Shown: positions 57,947-64,000 of the stretch, one piece after another
Layout: each line of letters starts with the position of its first letter
Position numbering within the stretch: position 1 is the first letter of the stretch
Source of the DNA: Prochlorococcus marinus XMU1402
GTDB lineage: Bacteria > Cyanobacteriota > Cyanobacteriia > PCC-6307 > Cyanobiaceae
DNA length: 64,000 nt
Direction of reading: 5' to 3'
Assembly: GCF_017696205.1 (NCBI RefSeq)
Contig: NZ_JAAORD010000001.1
Location: forward strand, 930,001 to 994,000
Notes under the pieces: model-generated
Database searches by the model: none
Seen by the model: only the letters and a program-made list of their open reading frames with translations
Told to the model about the DNA's origin: nothing
Translations under genes and position numbers: made by a program

Positions 57947-59510
57947 TAATTAACTCAAGATCACTCAATGAAATTATTCCTGCACCATTAAAAATAGGTT
58001 TTGATATTTTATTTTGTGACCATGCTTTTTGAGAGGATATCCAAATAGGGATATAAGGTATTGAACGTGCTGCTATTTTTTCAATTTCAACAAGTTTTTC
58101 TAATCTTTTAATTCCACTTATTTTTTCACTCTCAAGAAATAAACTTTCCACTTTATTAGATCCCCAAAAACTCCCGCTGTAAACAGATTCTCCTTTTTTA
58201 CATATACCATCAACTATTTCATTACAACTTAAAAGAGGGGTGAGATAGGCCTCTGGATCTGAATATGCCCCAGTCCAATCGAGAAGAACTGCCGTATAAA
58301 TTCCTAAACTTAAATTCTTATAAACTGTTGTAGATTCAACCCCATTGAGTTCAATATCAATACAATCTTTCAAAGAACTTTTAATTTCTTCTTGCCATGT
58401 CAGAGCAATAAGCTTGTCAGCTGGTACATTCGATCTATAAGTAAGGGGTATTTTTAGAATATTTCCGTTGCAATAATTTTCTTTTTGCAATAAACTTCTT
58501 GCCTCTAAATAATCGTATTTAGGCCACAGTTCTTGATTATCTTTTTTTAATATCGAAGGAATAATTGATCTAGATGGCTTCCTTAATCCATAACTTACTT
58601 TCTCACTAATCAATTTTCTATTTAGACTTTTTGCTAAAGCCAGTCTTAAATTAGGATTATTTAGAGGATAAGAACTAGTTTTAAGGCTTATAAAACTTAA
58701 TTCAGTGAAAGGGCTATTACCTTCATTAAACTGTTTATTTTTGCTTAAATTATTTAAACTTTTTCTCTGGCTATCATCAATTGAATTTGATAAAAGCACG
58801 TCAATTTGTTTACTTTTTAAAGCCCCAAAAAGAGATGATGAATTTGAATATCCCACAAAATTAACGCCGTTATTTAAGGGCTTTTCACCCCAATAATTCA
58901 AAAATGGATCAATTGCTTGAACTTCATTAGAAAAACTTGTCAGCACATACTTGCCAGTACCAACGAATTTTTCATTTAGAAACTTATCAGAATATTGTTT
59001 GTAAAATTTAGGAGATATTGGAGTTAAATTTACTGATGTGAGTAAACCATTTAAAGAACTTGATGGTTTATTCAAATTTATTTTGACTGAATATTCACTT
59101 GGCGTTTCTATTGATTTAATCTTATTTCCTAAAATATAGTTCATCGTTCCAATTCTTTTGAATCTATCAAAGGTAAACTTCATAGCATTTGAGTTAAACG
59201 CAGTTCCATCGTGAAACAAAACATTCTTTCTTAAATTAATAGTTATTTGAAGTCTATCCTTTGAAATAACTGGCATCCCCGCAGCCAATTGAGGGATTAA
59301 TTCTCCATCAGAATTTAATTCATATAATGTGTCTCCAAGAGAACTGATTAATTGAATTGCTTTAAGAGTATTTGCTCTAGCTGGATCTAAAGATTCAATT
59401 TTTCCAGAACTAGCTACTATGATTTTTTTAGATATTCTTTTTGAGCCGCAAGAATTCTGTAAAAAGGAAATTAAAATAATAAATATTGATAAAACAACTT
59501 TTTCTTTCAT
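57939..59510 (-). CDS. Peptide-type ABC transporter substrate-binding protein (SBP_bac_5)
   Basis: A lipoprotein-like start (LSIFIILISFLQNSCGSKR) leads to the type 5 solute-binding fold: ASSGKIESLDPARANTLKAI, NLRKNVLFHDGTAFNSNAMK and ERLIALTW-like C-domain (PADKLIALTWQEE). Length 523 is normal for oligopeptide or dipeptide binders. It overlaps the small gene at 59507 by 4 bp and the permease by 8 bp, so the three are one operon. Confidence 0.9.
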   Translation of the reverse strand: MKEKVVLSIFIILISFLQNSCGSKRISKKIIVASSGKIESLDPARANTLKAIQLISSLGDTLYELNSDGELIPQLAAGMPVISKDRLQITINLRKNVLFHDGTAFNSNAMKFTFDRFKRIGTMNYILGNKIKSIETPSEYSVKINLNKPSSSLNGLLTSVNLTPISPKFYKQYSDKFLNEKFVGTGKYVLTSFSNEVQAIDPFLNYWGEKPLNNGVNFVGYSNSSSLFGALKSKQIDVLLSNSIDDSQRKSLNNLSKNKQFNEGNSPFTELSFISLKTSSYPLNNPNLRLALAKSLNRKLISEKVSYGLRKPSRSIIPSILKKDNQELWPKYDYLEARSLLQKENYCNGNILKIPLTYRSNVPADKLIALTWQEEIKSSLKDCIDIELNGVESTTVYKNLSLGIYTAVLLDWTGAYSDPEAYLTPLLSCNEIVDGICKKGESVYSGSFWGSNKVESLFLESEKISGIKRLEKLVEIEKIAARSIPYIPIWISSQKAWSQNKISKPIFNGAGIISLSDLELINE

Positions 59511-59794
59511 ATTTCATAATTACTAAGTTTTTCTGAAGAATTATTTGAGCAGAAAATTTGTAAGGTTATTTGATTTATTTCTAAAGCAAATGTTTTTTTA
59601 GAATTACAGGCAAAAGGCCACTCTCTAACCCAACAAATTTTTTTACTTATATTTAAACCAATTACTTGAAAAGTCTTATTGCTATTTTTAATTTTTACAC
59701 AAGCACCTTTATAAAGGTATTCAGAAGAATTTAAATTATTATTTTCACTGTCTAATAGTTTTGAATGAATCATTAAGGTTCTAAAACCAAACAC
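59507..59794 (-). CDS. Hypothetical protein (95 aa)
   Basis: A soluble, beta-rich small protein (YKGACVKIKNSNKTFQVIGL, then KKICWVREWPFACNSKKTFA) with four Cys. It is the first gene of the peptide transporter operon; its stop overlaps the binding-protein start by 4 bp. Not recognised. Confidence 0.6.
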   Translation of the reverse strand: MFGFRTLMIHSKLLDSENNNLNSSEYLYKGACVKIKNSNKTFQVIGLNISKKICWVREWPFACNSKKTFALEINQITLQIFCSNNSSEKLSNYEI

Positions 59795-59843
59795 TTACTT
59801 TCTTCGGTTTACCAAGCTATAAAGAAATTTGCAAACTATTTTT

Positions 59844-61145
59844 TTAAATACAACTTAATTGACTTGCAATAACTTTGACTTCATTAAGCGAATTTATTTC
59901 ATCTTTCGATTTCTCAAAATCTCCATTATTAACCTCATGAGTAATAACGACAATTTCTGCTTTGTCCTCACTTGCATCAAGTTGAACAATTGATTCGATT
60001 GATACATTATTCTTTCCAAAAATATCTCCAATCTTTCCTATGACGCCTGGACTATCAAGACAAATAATTCTAAGGTAATTTTTTTTGTTTATTTGTGAAC
60101 ATTCTATGATGTGGCAGGTTCTCCAGAAATCAAAAGATAACAATGGATCGACTGAATTATTATTTTTTACTGAGGCGGCATGCAGATTTAATATATCTGA
60201 GACTACAGATGCAGCGGTTGGGCCACTCCCTGCGCCTGGACCATACAACATTATCTCTCCTAGAGGATCAGCCTCTATCAATAAGGCATTGTTAACTCCC
60301 TTAACTGTTGCTAATGGATGAGATTTTGGGATCAAAGAAGGGCCTACCCAAATATTCAAAGCAAGTGAATCATTACTATTTGTTTGTCCCCTTTCGGAAA
60401 GCGCTAAAAGTTTTATTTCAAATCCTAATTTATTGGCATATTCAATATCCTTGAGATTAATTTTACTAATACCCTCAGAATGTATCTCCTCTCTTTTGAT
60501 TTTCCCTCCAAAGGCAAGTTCACTAAGGATTGAAATCTTATCAGCAGCATCATGCCCCTCAACATCTGCGGTTGGATCAAATTCTGCGTAACCAAGGCTT
60601 TGGGCCAATTTTAAAGTCTCCTTATAATCAGCTTTTTCATTTGCCATCTTTGAAAGAATAAAATTTGTTGTGCCATTTATTATCCCAACCATTTTTTTTA
60701 TACTGTTACTTTTTAATGATCTTTTTAAGGGTTCAATTATTGGAATCCCTCCGCAAACAGCCGCTTCTGACAAAATATACACTCCTTCTTTAGATGCAGT
60801 TTTATATATTTCTTCTCCATATCTTGCAATCACAGCTTTATTTGCAGTAACAACAGATTTACCTAATTTTAATGATTGCAGAATAATATCTTTCGCCAAA
60901 TCAACTCCACCCATTACTTCAACAATTACATCTATAGAGGGGTCATTAATTAATTTAAATGGATCATCAGTTAACAAATTATTGTCTAGCTCAATACCCC
61001 TTTTTTTATTAAGATCTTTGACTGCTATTTTTGCAATTTCTATTTCTTTTAGGATTGGATGTGAATCAACTTCAGAACTTAATATTTTATAAATCCCTGA
61101 ACCTACAGTTCCAAAACCTACAATCCCAATTTTGCATTTTCTCAT
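59844..61145 (-). CDS. hom: Homoserine dehydrogenase
   Basis: GIVGFGTVGSGIYKIL is the NAD-binding start, VVTANKAVIARYGEEIYKTA and AVCGGIPIIEPLKRSLKSN lie in the middle, and the C-terminus has an ACT domain (YLRIICLDSPGVIGKIGDIF). It makes homoserine from aspartate semialdehyde in the threonine-methionine branch. The ACT domain usually binds threonine for feedback. Length 433 is normal. Confidence 0.96.
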   Translation of the reverse strand: MRKCKIGIVGFGTVGSGIYKILSSEVDSHPILKEIEIAKIAVKDLNKKRGIELDNNLLTDDPFKLINDPSIDVIVEVMGGVDLAKDIILQSLKLGKSVVTANKAVIARYGEEIYKTASKEGVYILSEAAVCGGIPIIEPLKRSLKSNSIKKMVGIINGTTNFILSKMANEKADYKETLKLAQSLGYAEFDPTADVEGHDAADKISILSELAFGGKIKREEIHSEGISKINLKDIEYANKLGFEIKLLALSERGQTNSNDSLALNIWVGPSLIPKSHPLATVKGVNNALLIEADPLGEIMLYGPGAGSGPTAASVVSDILNLHAASVKNNNSVDPLLSFDFWRTCHIIECSQINKKNYLRIICLDSPGVIGKIGDIFGKNNVSIESIVQLDASEDKAEIVVITHEVNNGDFEKSKDEINSLNEVKVIASQLSCI

Positions 61146-61189
61146 TTTTTATTTCTTTTAACTTTGAATTTAATTTTATATTATTAGGC

Positions 61190-61609
61190 CTACAAAAATT
61201 CATTTGCTTGAGACTGCATTTTCAATAAAATGTTTAAAAAACCATTCGAACGTGAAGGTGTTAAGCTTGCTTTCAAACCAGTATCTTCTATAAATTTCTT
61301 ATCTATTTCAACAACTTGATTTGGTGTCAACTCATTTAATCCACTTATTAAAAAGGCCAACAAACCCTTTGTTATGAGAGCATCAGAATATCCTTCCCAA
61401 AATAATTTACCGGCTTTAATAGTTGCCTTAACAAAAACTTCTGAAACGCATCCCTTAACTTTATTTTCTTCTACAAGAATTTCACTATCTGGCTCTTTCA
61501 ATTTTTTGCCTAACCACAAAATGTATTCATATTTTCTTTTTGGATCTTCTGATTTCTTCAACTTTTCTACTAATTTTGATAAATTATTGTATTTTTCCTG
61601 ATTTTCCAT
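61190..61609 (-). CDS. sufE: SufE sulfur-acceptor protein
   Basis: RKYEYILWLGKKLKEPDSEI, the acceptor Cys54 in NKVKGCVSEVFV and KAGKLFWEGYSDALITKGLL are the SufE landmarks. SufE takes sulfur from the SufS desulfurase to build Fe-S clusters. 139 residues is normal. Confidence 0.95.
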   Translation of the reverse strand: MENQEKYNNLSKLVEKLKKSEDPKRKYEYILWLGKKLKEPDSEILVEENKVKGCVSEVFVKATIKAGKLFWEGYSDALITKGLLAFLISGLNELTPNQVVEIDKKFIEDTGLKASLTPSRSNGFLNILLKMQSQANEFL

Positions 61610-61649
61610 TTTTTTAAAGCTATAAATTAATCAATTTAATAATCTCCCA

Positions 61650-62207
61650 TTATACAAATATTTCTTTTTCTGTGATAAATCCAGATAAAGGAATATCCCA
61701 CTCAGCTCTCGTTAATGGAATCGTACTTACGCAATTAGAAGTTAATACTCCAATGCATGGAACATTTCCCCAATCATTATCTCTCCTTAATTTATCAAAA
61801 TAACCGCCTCCATAACCCAATCTTGTTAAATTTTTATCAACCGAAAGACATGGTACAAATATCATGCTTATCTGCAAATGACTCAATGGAGAAGAGTTAT
61901 TTGGACTTAGTATTCCCTCAGAATCTTTGGTAAGAGGTTTTTCGTCCCATGGATAAAATAACAACTCTTTTTTATCTTTACATCTAGGTAAAGCTAAAGT
62001 GAATTTTTTCTTTAGACCTCTAATATCAACTTCATTTTTTAGAGGCCAATATATAGCTAAATAACCAATATTTTTATATCCCTTAACAAATGAATCAATA
62101 TATAATCTTACATTCTTTTCTACATTTTCTCTTTGATCAAGAGATATCCCATCTCTTAGTTTTCTAAACGTATCCCTCTCCAATTTCTTATTTTCAAAGA
62201 TCGTCAT
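61650..62207 (-). CDS. 5-formyltetrahydrofolate cyclo-ligase family protein
   Basis: The N-terminal RKLRDGISLDQRENVEKNVR and the C-terminal signature LTRLGYGGGYFDKLRRD identify the family. It converts 5-formyl-THF to 5,10-methenyl-THF with ATP. Length 185 is normal. It is 8 bp from ruvC. Confidence 0.92.
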   Translation of the reverse strand: MTIFENKKLERDTFRKLRDGISLDQRENVEKNVRLYIDSFVKGYKNIGYLAIYWPLKNEVDIRGLKKKFTLALPRCKDKKELLFYPWDEKPLTKDSEGILSPNNSSPLSHLQISMIFVPCLSVDKNLTRLGYGGGYFDKLRRDNDWGNVPCIGVLTSNCVSTIPLTRAEWDIPLSGFITEKEIFV

Positions 62208-62215
62208 TTAAATTC

Positions 62216-62689
62216 TCAGTTAAAGCCTTCCTCATTTAGTTTTGTGAGTGCTATTGCCAATGCATCTGCTGAATCATCAGGTTTTGGAGGTTTGTTAAGA
62301 TCTAAGTCATACATAACAGCATCAAGAATATCTTTCTTAGATGCCTTTCCAGACCCAGCAATTGTTAATTTTATCTGCGCAGGTGAATACTCACTAACAT
62401 GAATTTTTTTAGAGGCCAATACCATCATAATCACGCCTCTCGCCTGCACCACACTAATGGTAGTGCTTGACTTGTAAAAGAAAAATTTTTCTACTGCCGC
62501 TGCAGTTGGGTTCCAATGATTTATTAATTCATTAAGATCTTGGAATATCTCATAAAGTCTATGTTCTTCTTTTTTATCTTTACATGTCTCAATAACGCCG
62601 CAATCTAATAATATCTTTCTTTCATTTTCTATCTCAATTATTCCATAACCAACTCTAGCTAATCCGGGGTCAATCCCAATTATTCTCAC
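62216..62689 (-). CDS. ruvC: Crossover junction endodeoxyribonuclease RuvC
   Basis: [20 protein letters not shown] supplies the first catalytic Asp, [20 protein letters not shown] the Glu and [15 protein letters not shown] the two last Asp. RuvC resolves Holliday junctions as a dimer. Length 157 is normal. It lies between chlI and the cyclo-ligase with gaps of 5 and 8 bp. Confidence 0.96.
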   Translation of the reverse strand: MRIIGIDPGLARVGYGIIEIENERKILLDCGVIETCKDKKEEHRLYEIFQDLNELINHWNPTAAAVEKFFFYKSSTTISVVQARGVIMMVLASKKIHVSEYSPAQIKLTIAGSGKASKKDILDAVMYDLDLNKPPKPDDSADALAIALTKLNEEGFN

Positions 62690-62694
62690 TGTTA

Positions 62695-63783
62695 TTAAGC
62701 TTCAGCAGCCAATTGAAATTTTGAAAGATTTTCTTTTTCATCTAAATCAAATACTTTACAAAAAGCTTGAATAACTCTTTCACCTGAATCAACTTGTTCT
62801 AAGGGGTCTTTTCTAAGCCTATGTCTTAAAGAACAAGAAATAACCCTTGCTATATCATCTTCTTGCACTTCAGTTCTGCCCTCAAATGCTGCAATTGCCC
62901 TTGCTGATCGATTCGTAACAATATCTCCACGTAAACCATCCACATCTAGTTCTCCGCAGATTGCAGAAATATTCAATCTTAAGTCATCGTCCATTTGAAC
63001 AGAATTTAATATTTCTTGTGCTTTAATAACTTTTTGTTGAAGTTCATCCTGTTGTTTCTCAACACTCAATGAAAACTCATCAGGATTATCATCAAAAGAA
63101 GTTCTTTGATCAACTACTTGAACTCTTAATTCAGCATCTCTAACTGTCTTAACTTCAACACTCATTCCAAATCTATCCAATAGTTGAGGCCTTAATTCAC
63201 CTTCTTCTGGATTTCCTGAACCAATAAGGACAAACCTCGCAGGATGTCGAACTGATACCCCCTCTCTTTCAACTGTATTCCATCCGGAAGCGGCCGAATC
63301 TAAAAGTACATCAACTAAATGATCATCAAGTAAATTCACTTCATCAACGTATAATAAACCCCTATTAGCTTTTGCTAATAGACCTGGTTCGAATGCCTTG
63401 ACACCTTCGCTCAAAGCCTTCTCTATATCAATGGTTCCACAAAGCCTGTCTTCAGTAGCACCCAAAGGCAAGTCAACCATAGGTACTTGTTTTTGAGTAC
63501 TCTCTAGATTCTCTCCTTGAGTAATTTTCTCCAAAACTTCTTTACTTTGTAAGTCAGGATCAACTAGTGAACTATTATATGGATCGTCTTTAACAACATC
63601 GATTTCAGGCAACAAATCAGCTAAGGCTCTAATAGTAGTGGACTTTCCAGTCCCTCTATCACCCATTATCATCACTCCTCCAATTCTTGGATCAATAACA
63701 TTTAACAAGAGAGCCAATTTCATTTCTTCTTGACCAATTACTGCTGTAAAAGGAAAAACTCTTCTTTTCTTTGTTGTAGGCAC
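62695..63783 (-). CDS. chlI: Magnesium chelatase ATPase subunit I
   Basis: An AAA+ protein of 362 residues: [20 protein letters not shown], Walker [12 protein letters not shown] (40-50), the Mg-chelatase segments [19 protein letters not shown] and [20 protein letters not shown], and the C-terminal sensor region [20 protein letters not shown]. With ChlD and ChlH it inserts magnesium into protoporphyrin IX for chlorophyll. It opens the run toward ruvC. Confidence 0.97.
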   Translation of the reverse strand: MPTTKKRRVFPFTAVIGQEEMKLALLLNVIDPRIGGVMIMGDRGTGKSTTIRALADLLPEIDVVKDDPYNSSLVDPDLQSKEVLEKITQGENLESTQKQVPMVDLPLGATEDRLCGTIDIEKALSEGVKAFEPGLLAKANRGLLYVDEVNLLDDHLVDVLLDSAASGWNTVEREGVSVRHPARFVLIGSGNPEEGELRPQLLDRFGMSVEVKTVRDAELRVQVVDQRTSFDDNPDEFSLSVEKQQDELQQKVIKAQEILNSVQMDDDLRLNISAICGELDVDGLRGDIVTNRSARAIAAFEGRTEVQEDDIARVISCSLRHRLRKDPLEQVDSGERVIQAFCKVFDLDEKENLSKFQLAAEA

Positions 63784-63900
63784 AGTTTTAGTTTTCTTAA
63801 ATATTCAAATAATCAATAGATGCTACTTCAGAAAATGTTTTTAGTAAATATCCCTATCAAATTAAAACAAGAAGTGAATAATAACTAATCAAATTTTTAC

Positions 63901-64000
63901 TTACTTATTTTTTTTTGAATTGTTCAAAAACCAGTTTATTTGATGGACAATTCCTCGTAAAACATTTATTTCATGCATTGATGTATTTGCCCTCAAAATA
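63901..64000 (-). CDS. C-terminus of a probable TrmJ/SpoU-type RNA methyltransferase (partial)
   Basis: The last 32 codons of a minus-strand gene are visible, ending at 63901 (…ANTSMHEINVLRGIVHQI then NWFLNNSKKNK). The LRGI-like ending resembles TrmJ-type methyltransferases, which follow chlI in related genomes as I recall. The call rests on a short segment. Confidence 0.5.
   Translation of the reverse strand, partial: ILRANTSMHEINVLRGIVHQINWFLNNSKKNK

Overview
The window is a gene-dense, very AT-rich stretch of a marine picocyanobacterium, most likely a high-light-adapted Prochlorococcus. The basis is the low G+C, the Mg-chelatase subunit ChlI, the Psb34-type photosystem II assembly protein, two PAP/fibrillin proteins, cyanobacterial DUF families (DUF2862, DUF2839, DUF1400, DUF1499, DUF2470), and many proteins of 30-80 residues with one membrane segment packed between housekeeping genes. 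I see no transposase, integrase, rRNA or CRISPR array. The assignment rests on recognition, not on a search.

Layout. 0-6 kb: the end of an L-asparaginase, initiator tRNA-Met with a strong terminator, a three-gene ABC-2 exporter and a TauE/SafE-type permease. 6-19 kb: small genes, an HNH nuclease, a compact phosphoribosyltransferase plus nucleoside deoxyribosyltransferase operon, ribosomal protein S21, a renalase-like flavoprotein next to an MTHFR-like TIM barrel, a peptidase S51, an acetyltransferase and an MBL-fold protein. 19-31 kb: PepN, PurT, glutathione peroxidase, a TatA-like protein with a 57-bp coding tandem repeat, a tRNA-dihydrouridine synthase, a thioesterase, a membrane-anchored Mrr-type nuclease and a MAPEG protein. 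31-39 kb: an island of very small genes, two PAP/fibrillins, Psb34, an orphan Nif11-type peptide, OsmC, and a tandem small-RNA locus (a Yfr2-like RNA and an RNA carrying the Yfr1 core).

39-46 kb is a zinc regulon: znuB and znuC on the minus strand with a zur-type regulator between them on the plus strand, then znuA, a COG0523 (CobW-type) GTPase and a WD40 protein on the plus strand, with a perfect 8-1-8 palindrome in front of znuA. The secreted ZnuA and the cytosolic GTPase both carry what looks like the same extra ~120-residue domain (FEW...G, then DP.M, then FTEH/YTQH...EF). This is the most interesting thing in the window.

46-51 kb: an unexplained non-coding block, then the conserved trio of ATP-grasp, alpha-E and transglutaminase genes. 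51-59 kb: a cupin-like and a pentapeptide protein, a PfkB kinase, an MFS transporter and DUF1400 hydrolase whose start codons lie 2 bp apart, and a partial peptide ABC transporter. 59-64 kb is a minus-strand housekeeping run: ChlI, RuvC, 5-formyl-THF cyclo-ligase, SufE and homoserine dehydrogenase, with the tail of a probable TrmJ-type methyltransferase at the right edge.

All family assignments come from reading motifs. Genes below 60 codons were translated by hand and are less certain.
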